64,000 nt of DNA from Gemmatimonadota bacterium (GTDB lineage Bacteria > Gemmatimonadota > Gemmatimonadetes > Gemmatimonadales > Gemmatimonadaceae): positions 310,001-374,000 of the forward strand of contig DAHUXM010000034.1 of assembly GCA_027307165.1 (NCBI GenBank), given 5' to 3'. The notes beneath the pieces are model-generated. The model did not search any database. It was not told the origin of the DNA and worked only from the letters and a program-made list of their open reading frames with translations. Made by a program: the position numbers and the translations under genes. How positions within the stretch are numbered: the stretch's first letter is position 1; every line of letters starts with the position of its first letter. This document shows positions 36,297 to 47,777 of this stretch, one piece after another.

Positions 36297-37229
36297 ATGT
36301 CATCGTACAGATCCGCAATCCGGATCTCCGCATGCGCCGCGCTCGCGATTCTCTCCGCCTCCTGCACGCGAGACTCGACACGCAACGCTGCCGCGTCACG
36401 CAATCCGGCGAGCGGCGTCGCGCCGGCCGTTCGCGATGACTTCGGACGTTCGGTTTCGTTCGCAACGCATCCCCGCCGCGTCGTCTCACTCAATCCGACG
36501 ACGACGGAGACGATCTTTGCAATTGGCGCGGGATCGCTGCTCATAGGCAGGTCACACTGGGACGAATGGCCGGACTCGGCCAGGACTATCCCCGACATGG
36601 GAAATGGAATCGGGCCCAACGTCGAGAAGATAGTTGCCGCACATCCCGACCTCGTGCTGCTGTACGCAAGCGAGGACAACCGCGCGGCCGCCGAGCGACT
36701 GGAAAGCGCGGGCATACGCACGATATCTCTCCGAATCGATCGGATCGCCGACTTCGATCGGTCTGTGAGACTGCTGGGGCGAGTCCTCGGCGATAGCGCG
36801 CGCGCAGCCGTCGTCGTGGACACTGTGTCGGCGTCGCTTCGGCGAGTGGCAGCTGCGACGCGTGCGCTGCCTCAACCTACCGTCGTGTGGCCGATGATAG
36901 ACACGTCGCCGATGGTGGTCGGCGGTGGAAGCTTCATGAACGAGCTGCTGAGCATCGCCGGTGCGCACAACGTGTACGCATATCTGCCGCAACCGTCGCC
37001 AATCGTCTCGATCGAGGACGTGATAGCGAAGAATCCGGATTTTGTGGTTCGCGGCGGCGAAGGCGGAAGCGACGCGCCACTCGGCGGCGTCTGGCAGGCC
37101 GTTCCGGCGATCGCGCAGGGACATGTGATCCGGATTCCGCTCACCATGATCCTCAGGCCGTCCGTGCAGATGGGATCTGCTGCGACGGTGCTCGCGCGCG
37201 CACTGCATCCGGGGATCGTTCTGCCATGA
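36297..37229 (+). CDS. btuF: Vitamin B12 ABC transporter, substrate-binding protein
   Basis: A periplasmic helical-backbone binding protein of about 310 residues. A signal peptide ends in a lipobox-like LSASC, so it is probably a lipoprotein. The two-lobed TroA-like fold shows at RRVVSLNPTTTETIFAIGAG, HWDEWPDSARTIPDMG, and the inter-lobe helix. ATG 36297 was chosen because it lies beyond the predicted terminator and leaves a normal signal peptide; ATG 36252 is the alternative. The stop overlaps btuC as ATGA. Riboswitch control and the genes around it support B12 rather than iron as ligand. Confidence 0.88.
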   Translation: MSSYRSAIRISACAALAILSASCTRDSTRNAAASRNPASGVAPAVRDDFGRSVSFATHPRRVVSLNPTTTETIFAIGAGSLLIGRSHWDEWPDSARTIPDMGNGIGPNVEKIVAAHPDLVLLYASEDNRAAAERLESAGIRTISLRIDRIADFDRSVRLLGRVLGDSARAAVVVDTVSASLRRVAAATRALPQPTVVWPMIDTSPMVVGGGSFMNELLSIAGAHNVYAYLPQPSPIVSIEDVIAKNPDFVVRGGEGGSDAPLGGVWQAVPAIAQGHVIRIPLTMILRPSVQMGSAATVLARALHPGIVLP

Positions 37230-38212
37230 TCGTCCATCGCGCGTGGCACTGGTGGATTGGCACGCTCGTGTTCGGCGCGGTGTGCGTGCTCGGCGTCGCG
37301 CTCGGTACCGTATCGCTTTCGCCAATGCAGGTGCTCGCGGCGCTCACCAGTCATGCGCCAGCGGCGGTGCACTCCATCGTCGTGACGCTCAGGTTGCCAC
37401 GCGTCGTGCTCGCAGCGCTTGTTGGAGTCGCGCTCGGCACCAGCGGCACGACGCTGCAGGCGACGCTGCGCAATCCGCTCGCTGAGCCGTATCTGCTCGG
37501 TGTGTCGGGCGGTGCGGCGGTCGGTGCAGTGGCCGCGATGATGCTGGGCGTATCGTCGGCGCTGTGGCCGCTGCTCGCGTTCGTCGGTGCCGGCGTTGCC
37601 GTGCTGCTCGCCATCGGTGTTGCGCGCGGGGCGGGACGATCGGGTCACACTGACGTTCGTGTATTGCTGATGGCTGGCGTGGTCGTTGGGGCATTCGCCA
37701 ATGCGTTGATCATGATTCTGCTCGCGAACGTTTCGCCGAATACGATTCGTGGCGCGTTGTGGTGGATGATGGGCTCCGTCGCGGACGCAACATGGTACAC
37801 GGTCGCATGGCTCGGATTGTATGTGGCGGCTGGTGTGGCCTATCTCGTTGCGTACGCACCCGAAATCGACGTGCTTACGCTCGGTGAGGACTCAGCCGCG
37901 GGGCTTGGCGTGGACGTGCACCGCGCCACGCGACGCGCGTTTCTGGCGAGCGCGCTATTGGCCGCGGCAACCGTTGCGGCGGCCGGCCTGATCGGATTCG
38001 TGGGACTCGTCGTACCGCACATGGCACGCGCATTCGGCCTGTCGCGACAGCGCGCCATGCTCGCCGGTTGCGCTATAATCGGCGCGACACTCGTCGTCGC
38101 CTCCGACCTGCTGGCGCGCGTGGTGATTCCGCCGTCGGAGCTTCCGCTTGGCGCCGTGACGGCAGTTCTCGGCGTTCCGTTCTTTCTGATTCAGCTCAGG
38201 AGGATGCGGTGA
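37226..38212 (+). CDS. btuC: Vitamin B12 ABC transporter, permease
   Basis: A FecCD-family permease of 328 residues with about ten membrane helices. Family motifs are RLPRVVLAALVGVALGTSGTTLQ near the N-terminus, LRNPLAEPYLLGVSGGAA, and GFVGLVVPHMARAF before the coupling region. A BtuC dimer would form the pore receiving cobalamin from BtuF. It overlaps both neighbours by four bases. Confidence 0.93.
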   Translation: MIVHRAWHWWIGTLVFGAVCVLGVALGTVSLSPMQVLAALTSHAPAAVHSIVVTLRLPRVVLAALVGVALGTSGTTLQATLRNPLAEPYLLGVSGGAAVGAVAAMMLGVSSALWPLLAFVGAGVAVLLAIGVARGAGRSGHTDVRVLLMAGVVVGAFANALIMILLANVSPNTIRGALWWMMGSVADATWYTVAWLGLYVAAGVAYLVAYAPEIDVLTLGEDSAAGLGVDVHRATRRAFLASALLAAATVAAAGLIGFVGLVVPHMARAFGLSRQRAMLAGCAIIGATLVVASDLLARVVIPPSELPLGAVTAVLGVPFFLIQLRRMR

Positions 38213-38991
38213 TCGCGTATGAGGACGTCACCATCGCGTACGCTGCAAGCGCGAGCCCCGTTGTGACGGGCGTATCACTGCGTGCGGAACGTGGCGCGGT
38301 CACGGCCATCGTCGGTCCCAACGGTAGCGGGAAGAGTACTCTAGTCCGGGCACTGCTCGGTCGTGTTCCGCTCGTGTCCGGCCGTATCACGATCGATGGG
38401 ACAGACGTGGCGGAGATCCCCCGTCGCGATCTTGCGCGACTATGCGCCGTCGTGACTCAGCGCGAGGACACCACGTTCGCGCGAAACGTCGCCGAATACA
38501 TCGCGCTCGGCCGCTATCCCCACACCGGTGCGTGGGGATCAGCGGCGGCCGGCGATTCCGGCGCGGTGTCAGCTGCAGCCCGACGCGCCGGCGTGGAGTC
38601 GTTGCTGGGAAGAGTCACAGACGAACTGTCTGGTGGCGAGTGGCAGAGAGTGCGGGTCGCTCGCGCGCTTGCGCAGGGCGGCGATGCGCTCGTTCTGGAC
38701 GAGCCGACGTCGTTTCTCGATGTCGGCCACGAGATGCAGATCTTTCAGTTGGCGTCGTCTCTCGCGGAATCCGGCACCGCCGTGCTCCTCGTGAGCCATC
38801 AATTGAATCTCGTCGCGCGCTTCGCGACATCGATGATTCTGTTGCACCACGGCGCCGTGGTAGCGACAGGAGCGCCGGACGCCGTGATGCGCGGTGAGCT
38901 GCTGGAGCGTGTGTACGACTGGCCGCTGGTCGTCACTCGCGATCCGGCAGTCAACGCTCCTATGCTTGTCCCGTTACGCCGATCAACATGA
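38209..38991 (+). CDS. btuD: Vitamin B12 ABC transporter, ATP-binding protein
   Basis: A 260-residue ATPase of the FepC/BtuD class. The Walker A motif is VGPNGSGKST (about 36-45), the Q-loop is VVTQRED, the signature is ELSGGEWQR, the Walker B is ALVLDEPTSFLD, and the switch histidine is in LVSHQLN. GTG 38209 overlaps the permease stop as GTGA. It powers import by the btuF-btuC system. Confidence 0.94.
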   Translation: MIAYEDVTIAYAASASPVVTGVSLRAERGAVTAIVGPNGSGKSTLVRALLGRVPLVSGRITIDGTDVAEIPRRDLARLCAVVTQREDTTFARNVAEYIALGRYPHTGAWGSAAAGDSGAVSAAARRAGVESLLGRVTDELSGGEWQRVRVARALAQGGDALVLDEPTSFLDVGHEMQIFQLASSLAESGTAVLLVSHQLNLVARFATSMILLHHGAVVATGAPDAVMRGELLERVYDWPLVVTRDPAVNAPMLVPLRRST

Positions 38992-39010
38992 CAACACACA
39001 TATAAATACA

Positions 39011-40999
39011 ATGAACAAGTTTACAGTGTCGTTACTTGCGCTGCTGCCCGCATCGGCGCTGGCGCAGCGCGCGGACACAACCGCCACGCTGGAGCCCGTT
39101 ATCGTGACTGCCACGAAGCTCCCGACGCCATCGTCGGCACTCAGCCAGCCAGTTACCGTGCTCAACGGCGACGAGCTGCGCGCGCGCGGCGTGGTCACCG
39201 TCGCCGAGGCGTTGCGTGAGGCGCCGGGCGCGACAATGGTCCAGAGCGGATCCTATGGTGGCGTAACGTCGCTCTTTCTTCGTGGAGGAGAGAGCAGGTA
39301 TACCAAGGTTCTCATCGACGGCACACCGATCAATTTGGTGGGGGGAACTCAATTCTTCGAGAATCTGTCGACGGACAACGTCGACCGCATCGAGATCGTT
39401 TACGGCCCGTCGAGTGCGCTGTACGGCGCCGACGCAGTGAGCGGGGTGATTCAGATATTCACCAGGCGTGGTGCGGGGCCCGCAACGCTCGACGCCGACG
39501 CGCGTGCCGGCACATACGGCTCGCACGATGAATCCGTATCGCTCCGGGGTGGCGTGCCTGCCGCAGGATACTCCATCGGTGGCGGGTGGCATACCACTGA
39601 TGGAGTATACGCATTCAACAACGCGTATCGGAACGGCGATCTCAATGGCTCGCTGCAGCTCCGTCCCGACGAAAAGTCGGAAATATCGCTGACCACGCGA
39701 TACACGGGGTCCGTATACCACTTCCCGACGGATTTCACGGGTGCAGCAACCGATACGAACTCGTACACCAGGGAGCACAGGCTCGTAGCTGGTTTCGACG
39801 CATCGCGCCGAGTTGCACCGAGCGTGCGGTTGCGTCTCATCGGCGGCGACAACGAGGTTCACGGATTGTCCGAGGATACCAAGGCGTCGGGTGTGCCGGC
39901 GGCTCCGTTCTCGAAGACATCCTCACCATCCGCCGGCTATCGCCGGTTCGCGGAAGCCCGTGTCGAAGCGGCGCTGGGCAGCCTTGGCACCGCGACGGTC
40001 GGCGCACAGTATCAGGTCGAGGGGCAGCAATCGCGGTTGGTGACAATCAACTACGCAACCGTTCCCGCCGCCGGAACCAGCGTCGTGACACCCGGTTCCA
40101 ACGACCATCGGATCACGCGCGGGTACTACATCGCACTCCAGGGAGATCCGCTGTCGCTCTTCTCCTACGATCTGAGCGCGCGGCACGACGACCATTCGGA
40201 TTTTCACGGCGTCAACACCTATCATGCTGGCGCGACCCTGGCGCTGTGGACCGGCGCCCGCCTCCGCGCCGCGTACGGCACCGGCTTCAACGCACCCTCG
40301 TTCGACGAGACGCAGGGATCGGCGTTCAACATCGGAAACCCCTTGTTGCAGCCGGAGCAATCCCACTCGCTCGACGTAGGACTGGTGCAGACGTTGCTCG
40401 GTGGCCGACTGCGTGCGAGCGTCGGCGCGTTCGATCAGCGATTCAGCAATCAGATTCAATACGTATCCGGAACGTTCGGCGGTCCGCCGGACTTCGTACA
40501 GCTCACGCCGTCGTACTACAGCAACCTGACGCAGGCGCGATCGAAGGGCTATGAGGGTGAGGTGGACGCCACGTTACCGTTCGGTTTCACCGGCTCGGCG
40601 AGTTACACGCAGACCATCGCGCAGGTCTTCGCCGTTCCGCCCGGTTATGCAGGCTCGCAGATGCCGGGCGATGCGCTTCTGCGTCGGCCCAGTCATTCCG
40701 GGACCGCGTCGCTTTTCTATGCGCGCTCGGCCGAATGGAGTGTAGGGGCGTCGGCCAACTACGTCGGCAAGCGTCCCGACATGGACTTCTCGCAGTTTCC
40801 GTCACCGACCGTGACTCTTGCGTCATACGTGAAGCTGGGCCTGTCCGGCAGCATGCGCGTCTTTCAAACCGACGTGACGACTGTGTCGTTGACGGGGCGC
40901 GTCGACAACCTTCTGAATCGGCGCTACCAGGACGTATTCAACTTCCCTGCGCCGGGTCGCGCGATCCTGATCGGCGCGAAGCTGTCCGCCACGCGGTGA
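39011..40999 (+). CDS. btuB: TonB-dependent outer-membrane receptor, BtuB-like
   Basis: A 662-residue outer-membrane receptor. A signal peptide cleaved after ASALAQ is followed by a TonB-box-like EPVIVTATK, the plug domain (GVVTVAEALREAPG, SLFLRGGESRYTKVLIDG, DRIEIVYGPSSALYGADAVSGVIQI) and a beta barrel ending at GRAILIGAKLSATR. Position after btuFCD and a cobalamin riboswitch identifies cobalamin or a corrinoid as the likely substrate. The 19-base gap to btuD suggests a single transcript. Confidence 0.92.
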   Translation: MNKFTVSLLALLPASALAQRADTTATLEPVIVTATKLPTPSSALSQPVTVLNGDELRARGVVTVAEALREAPGATMVQSGSYGGVTSLFLRGGESRYTKVLIDGTPINLVGGTQFFENLSTDNVDRIEIVYGPSSALYGADAVSGVIQIFTRRGAGPATLDADARAGTYGSHDESVSLRGGVPAAGYSIGGGWHTTDGVYAFNNAYRNGDLNGSLQLRPDEKSEISLTTRYTGSVYHFPTDFTGAATDTNSYTREHRLVAGFDASRRVAPSVRLRLIGGDNEVHGLSEDTKASGVPAAPFSKTSSPSAGYRRFAEARVEAALGSLGTATVGAQYQVEGQQSRLVTINYATVPAAGTSVVTPGSNDHRITRGYYIALQGDPLSLFSYDLSARHDDHSDFHGVNTYHAGATLALWTGARLRAAYGTGFNAPSFDETQGSAFNIGNPLLQPEQSHSLDVGLVQTLLGGRLRASVGAFDQRFSNQIQYVSGTFGGPPDFVQLTPSYYSNLTQARSKGYEGEVDATLPFGFTGSASYTQTIAQVFAVPPGYAGSQMPGDALLRRPSHSGTASLFYARSAEWSVGASANYVGKRPDMDFSQFPSPTVTLASYVKLGLSGSMRVFQTDVTTVSLTGRVDNLLNRRYQDVFNFPAPGRAILIGAKLSATR

Positions 41000-41062
41000 T
41001 TCGCGGGATGACTACAGGTTGACGCGGCGAGGCGGCGAGCGGCGCAGGATTAGATTTCGACG

Positions 41063-41842
41063 ATGCCGCTCGTCGTCACGCAGGCGATAGTTCTTCACGC
41101 TTTCGACTATCTGGAAACATCGCGCGTGTTGCGACTGATCACGCGCGAGGCAGGCGTGCAGTCGGTGCTTGCAAAGGGTGCGCGGCGCACTCGGGGGCGG
41201 GTCGGCACCGGCGTCGACCTGTTCGCCGAGGGTGAGGCGCAGATCTACATCAAGCCGACGCGCGATCTTCACACACTGGGTGCGTTCGACGTGACGTCGT
41301 CGCGTGCAGGACTCGCACTGGAGATGTCGCGCTTCACAGCCGCGTCGGCGCTCGCCGAGCTGGCGCTTCGTGTTGCTGGAGACGAAGCGAATGCGGCCAT
41401 GTTCAACGATCTGTCGGCGACGCTGGACGCGCTCGCGGCTGCGTCCGGCGATGCCGTGTTGGAGCGGGCGCTCGCTGGTGCTTGGCAGATGATCGCCGAC
41501 GCCGGCTTCACTCCATCGCTGGATGTGTGCGCGAGCTGCCACGCTGAGCTATCGCGCGACGCGACGGTGACATTCTCGCATCCAGCCGGCGGCGCACTGT
41601 GCGACGATTGTGCGCGACTCGCCGCCGTGGTGCGCAAGCTTCCGGCTTCGGCGCGCGACACTCTGCGGCGGTGGCAGGCCGGGGAGGTCGTTACGGGGCT
41701 CGGTGCGGCGGAAGGGAGGGCGCACCAGCGTCTGCTGCGCGAGTTCGTTCGCGAGCACGTCGTCTCCGACGACAGGCCGCTACGCGCGTTTGCTGCATGG
41801 GAGAGCGACTTTGGCGCGCAGCCTTCCGCGCTGCGGGGATAA
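41063..41842 (+). CDS. recO: DNA repair protein RecO
   Basis: RecO loads RecA on SSB-coated gaps together with RecR. It is 259 residues. The N-terminal OB fold is evident (VTQAIVLHAFDYLETSRVLRLIT, GVQSVLAKGARR). A helical domain follows, then a zinc finger from VCASCHAEL and ALCDDCARL. The ATG 41063 matches the usual N-terminus. A 428-base gene-free stretch follows. Confidence 0.93.
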   Translation: MPLVVTQAIVLHAFDYLETSRVLRLITREAGVQSVLAKGARRTRGRVGTGVDLFAEGEAQIYIKPTRDLHTLGAFDVTSSRAGLALEMSRFTAASALAELALRVAGDEANAAMFNDLSATLDALAAASGDAVLERALAGAWQMIADAGFTPSLDVCASCHAELSRDATVTFSHPAGGALCDDCARLAAVVRKLPASARDTLRRWQAGEVVTGLGAAEGRAHQRLLREFVREHVVSDDRPLRAFAAWESDFGAQPSALRG

Positions 41843-42271
41843 TCCCGGCGGCCGCCAGCGGATAGCGGCGTGCGCCAAAGTCTGAATTTCGTGGCGTGAC
41901 ACGTGCATCATATCTGTGTGGCATCGAGTCGGGCAGCCGTCTCGTTGAAACCCCGGGTGGTCGGAGAGCGTCTGAATAGCGGGCCGTTTGCCAGCTGGCT
42001 TGCGAGGGTTGGCCGGTCGGCGTACGGGATCGGAACATCGGACCGTCCGAGGGTGTTTGGTAGATTCTGTTGACAGCTTCGAAGCTTGTCGCGTCGCAGT
42101 TTCCGGGCAGGGCCAGTGGTCCGGTGCATGGAAATCATTACGTTCGGTCGAAACGGCTCTGGCGCTCCGGATTATTGGGCAGTATCTTCGCGCTTGAGTA
42201 GGATGTATGAGGTCGAACAATCGTTCAGGAGCCAGTTCAAGGACACTTTCTAGTCAGCCTGGAGTTAAGAA
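41843..42271. other. Gene-free stretch of about 430 bases upstream of a secreted-protein gene
   Basis: No reading frame here looks protein-coding. The region holds a TTGACA at 42070-42075 without a convincing partner -10 box, a 12-base palindrome, and a ribosome-binding site GGAG at 42261-42264 for the next gene. It is noticeably less GC-biased than its neighbours. It is probably the leader and regulatory region of the secreted protein that follows. Confidence 0.5.
42075..42086. promoter_or_regulatory. Perfect 12-base palindrome, possible operator
   Basis: AGCTTCGAAGCT is a perfect dyad starting within a TTGACA hexamer about 190 bases before the secreted-protein gene. A repressor site is possible, but there is no independent support. 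Confidence 0.25.
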
Positions 42272-42733
42272 ATGGAGTTGCGTTGGGCAGCACTCATCGG
42301 GGTGCTTGCATTCAGCGCGCTCGCGCCGCGATCGGCGGCCGGCCAGGCGAACTTGCCCGGGACCGGACGGGATCGCGGGTCTGGATCGGAGTTGGGGCAG
42401 AATAGTCCCAATCCTTTCGTTTCAGAGACGCGGATGCCTTTCACGGTGGGAGATTATCCCACGTGTTCGGACCCGAGTCGCGTTTACCGGGTCACCTTGC
42501 GGGTGTACAACATTTTGTCGCAGGTCGTGGCAGTACCCGTTTTGCAAGGTGGAACCGGGAGCGTCGCTGGTGGGGCGCCATTGGAGAACGTGGAGTTGTC
42601 GTGCGGACAGTACACAGGGTACTGGGACGCGAAAAACTCCCGGACAGGGCAGGATGCGCCACCCGGCATCTATCTCTATCGATTGGAGATAGACGGAAGG
42701 CCGGTGACCAAGAAAATGATTCATGGGAGATAG
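42272..42733 (+). CDS. Single-domain secreted protein resembling T9SS-tail/FlgD-like modules
   Basis: A 153-residue protein consisting of a signal peptide (cleaved near RSAAGQ) and one domain. That domain has the features of the C-terminal modules used for type IX secretion sorting or FlgD-like Ig folds: NSPNPFVSETRMPFTV, VTLRVYNILSQVV, GYWDAKNSRTG, and PPGIYLYRLEIDGRPVTKKM. Normally this module ends a long secreted protein; here nothing precedes it. A ribosome-binding site (GGAG, 7-base spacing) supports ATG 42272. The gene stands alone and ends at a strong terminator. Confidence 0.78.
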   Translation: MELRWAALIGVLAFSALAPRSAAGQANLPGTGRDRGSGSELGQNSPNPFVSETRMPFTVGDYPTCSDPSRVYRVTLRVYNILSQVVAVPVLQGGTGSVAGGAPLENVELSCGQYTGYWDAKNSRTGQDAPPGIYLYRLEIDGRPVTKKMIHGR

Positions 42734-42771
42734 GGGCACGCGAATGATTACATTCGGCGGCCCCTATTTTT
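42730..42771 (+). terminator. Strong two-part intrinsic terminator
   Basis: An outer stem ATAGGGGC/GCCCCTAT encloses an inner perfect stem CGAATG/CATTCG with an ATTA loop, followed by TTTTT. It ends the secreted-protein transcript. The stop codon of the convergent gene lies in the right arm. Confidence 0.85.
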
Positions 42772-43138
42772 CATGCGGCATCAGTGCGACGTACGTAAAC
42801 CGGGAAGTAGCTATGCCGGTTTCCATCGCCTTCTCATCTTCGAATATGACGGCGATCGCGCGGTCGGCGTAGCGCCTGCGCTCGCGCTTGCCGTGCTGTC
42901 TCAGCAGCGGCCGCGCGGCATCGGTGATCTGGTGCGCGGTGGCGATACGGTCCGAGAGCGGCGCGTCGGTCATTCCGGTGCCGCGAAGCAGTATCTCCAG
43001 TCGGCCGCGCTCCTTGCGTACCGCTGGCGGCCGCTCGAGTTGAAAGATCGACTGGAGCTGTCTGGACAGAGCGGTGAACGGCGCGAACACGGCCACGACA
43101 CGGTCGATCACCCCGTTGGCTGATGCTTCACGCCGCAC
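42764..43138 (-). CDS. Hypothetical protein, about 124 residues
   Basis: Not recognised. The start GTG 43138 is supported by a ribosome-binding site (GGGGAAG about 5 bases upstream), located just after the stop of the preceding leftward gene. The protein is basic and mixed alpha/beta, with RGRLEILLRGTGMTD, IATAHQITDAARPLL and a C-terminal AIAVIFEDEKAMETG. No signal peptide or membrane helix is evident. Codon use looks like that of neighbouring genes. It is coupled to the 43152-43511 gene. Confidence 0.55.
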   Translation of the reverse strand: MRREASANGVIDRVVAVFAPFTALSRQLQSIFQLERPPAVRKERGRLEILLRGTGMTDAPLSDRIATAHQITDAARPLLRQHGKRERRRYADRAIAVIFEDEKAMETGIATSRFTYVALMPHEK

Positions 43139-43151
43139 CGCTGCTTCCCCG

Positions 43152-43511
43152 TTACTTCGCAACTTCGCGCGGGCCGGACGGTTCGACGCGATAGACGCGG
43201 CCATCTGGCAGTCGGGCGATGCTGCCCATCGTCGCAATGTCACCGGCCCAGTCCAGCGCGACGCCAGCGTGGATGCGCGCGAGCGCCATGGCTGCGCCCA
43301 GATAGTGAGCCCGTCCGATCTCCTGATCGTTACATAGCGCACGCCACTGCGGCACCGCGGCTCCGCCGCCACCCGTTTCCATGTCCAGAAGATACAGAGC
43401 GAACGGCGGATCGCGAGAGCGCGTCAGAGCACTTCCACCCTGTATGCGTTCCCGCAGGCGCGCCCGCCGGAATGCGCTTCGCCTCCTCGTTGAATCTTTT
43501 GACTGGCGCAA
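43152..43511 (-). CDS. Hypothetical protein, up to 119 residues
   Basis: Not recognised. The C-terminal 85 residues look like a compact domain (FALYLLDMETGGGG, GRAHYLGAAMALARIHAG, IARLPDGRVYRVEPSG). The N-terminal part is arginine-rich and may not be translated; the TTG start at 43511 is only the frame's longest option. It precedes another unknown gene by 13 bases on the same strand and diverges from a third unknown gene. Confidence 0.5.
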   Translation of the reverse strand: MRQSKDSTRRRSAFRRARLRERIQGGSALTRSRDPPFALYLLDMETGGGGAAVPQWRALCNDQEIGRAHYLGAAMALARIHAGVALDWAGDIATMGSIARLPDGRVYRVEPSGPREVAK

Positions 43512-43537
43512 AATTCAACTTGGTGCAACCATGTGGC

Positions 43538-43831
43538 ATGGCCAGCGAAAGCCCGGAAGTGATTGCCCTGGTCGCGACGCTCCGCAGGCACCTGGAGCAC
43601 GACGCCACGCGAGACGAGGTTGCCTCCGCTGTGAAGGAGGCGTGCATTGCCATGCACGCCACCGGCATGCCCCCGCAAACGATGCTGGTTACGCTCAAGG
43701 CAGCCGTTCAGACCGCCGCATTCGAGGCGCGCACGCCGGTGAGTCGCGATGCGATCCGGGCCGTGACGTCGGACCTGACACCGTGGATGATCGACGTGTG
43801 CTTCCGCCCTCGAGACCGAGCGCGACCCTAG
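43538..43831 (+). CDS. Hypothetical small helical protein, 97 residues
   Basis: Not recognised. The sequence is amphipathic helical throughout (VIALVATLRRHLEHDA, EVASAVKEACIAMHATGM, MLVTLKAAVQTAAFEART), with a WMIDVCFRPRDR tail, and no export signal. ATG 43538 is the simplest start, but no good ribosome-binding site was seen. It lies 26 bases from the divergent unknown gene and 171 bases before clpB. The pattern of regular helices suggests a small cytoplasmic or DNA-associated protein, but this is a guess. Confidence 0.5.
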   Translation: MASESPEVIALVATLRRHLEHDATRDEVASAVKEACIAMHATGMPPQTMLVTLKAAVQTAAFEARTPVSRDAIRAVTSDLTPWMIDVCFRPRDRARP

Positions 43832-44002
43832 CGCTGAATCATCGGAAGCAGTCGTCCCGTCCAGGGGTCGGCACTCACGCGAAAGCCCGCCACGCGGGAT
43901 CTTGCGGCGGTCCCGAGGCGGCAGGCAGGGGTGACGGGGTGCGAACGACGCTCTGCCGTTTCGGCAGAAATCCGAGGCATCGCGATTGCACATTATTCGG
44001 GC

Positions 44003-47060
<3,058 letters not shown>

Positions 47061-47088
47061 ACGTCGCGGGACGTGCATGTGAAGAAAA

Positions 47089-47126
47089 CAACAAAGGGAG
47101 CCGCGGGTGAGCGGCTCCCTTTGTTG
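47089..47126 (-). terminator. Perfect intrinsic terminator of the PEP-CTERM gene
   Basis: A perfect 16-base stem (CAACAAAGGGAGCCGC and its complement) with a 6-base loop is followed on the minus strand by TTTTCTTC. It lies 28 bases past the PEP-CTERM stop codon and may also stop clpB-tadA transcripts from the other side. Confidence 0.9.
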
Positions 47127-47153
47127 CTAACGATCAATCGAAGCGCCGGAGAT

Positions 47154-47777
47154 TCAGATCTTACGCTTGCGACGGATCATTGGAACCAGACCGACGAGAC
47201 CGGTGCCGAGGAGAGCCATCGAGCTTGGCTCGGGGGTCGAAGTGAAGCTCACGTTGATGGCGTCCGTCTGTCCATCGCCGGTGGTGCTCAACGAGAGCGT
47301 GTTGGCGCCGGCAGTTGGATCGAGGGTGAAGACGCGTGGCGTCGGCTGGCTGAAGTCACCGGGCGCGGGATCGGGAGTCACGGTCGTCGTGACGCCGTTG
47401 AACGTGAAGCTGTGGAAGAAGTTGTCGGTCCACACGGTCATCTGCAGCGGTGAAGTCGAACCGCTGGTGAAGTCGCCGGTCCAGGTATAGCTGTAGCGCT
47501 GCACGTTGTCGCCCGTGCCGCCTGGGAGGCTGGCGGACGAGTTGGTGCTGACCCAGAAGGACGTCGGCGACGTGTTCGGCCAAGCGCCTGGAGGCGAGAC
47601 GACTTCTACGGCCTGGCCGCTGCCAGTGGTCGGGCCGGCCCAGCTGACGCTCCAGTTGGGATCCGAAGCACCGGGTGCGATACCGGCACCGGTGTTCGAC
47701 TGCGCGAAGAGCGGGGATGCCGCGAGGAAACAGCCGAGCGCTAGAGATGTGCTGCGGATGATACGGGACGTACGCAT
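47154..47777 (-). CDS. PEP-CTERM sorting-domain protein
   Basis: A 207-residue exported protein. The N-terminal signal ends near PLFAQS. The body is rich in Thr, Ser, Gly and aromatic residues and predicted to be all beta. The C-terminus is a textbook PEP-CTERM tail: STPEPSSMALLGTGLVGLVPM followed by RRKRK. In known systems an exosortase (EpsH) cuts at this tail and the protein goes to the cell surface or matrix. GGAG lies 7 bases before ATG 47777. No exosortase gene is in this window. Matrix or surface function is inferred. Confidence 0.9.
   Translation of the reverse strand: MRTSRIIRSTSLALGCFLAASPLFAQSNTGAGIAPGASDPNWSVSWAGPTTGSGQAVEVVSPPGAWPNTSPTSFWVSTNSSASLPGGTGDNVQRYSYTWTGDFTSGSTSPLQMTVWTDNFFHSFTFNGVTTTVTPDPAPGDFSQPTPRVFTLDPTAGANTLSLSTTGDGQTDAINVSFTSTPEPSSMALLGTGLVGLVPMIRRKRKI

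Noticed and set aside
41908-42220. Possible gene remnant in the gap after recO
   Set aside because: Several short frames are open on both strands, but none has a start signal, domain pattern or consistent codon use.
43832-44002. Heat-shock control element (CIRCE or sigma-32 box) before clpB
   Set aside because: A single GGCACTC half-site and a 6-base CTGCCG/CGGCAG hairpin are present, but no paired CIRCE dyad or convincing promoter.
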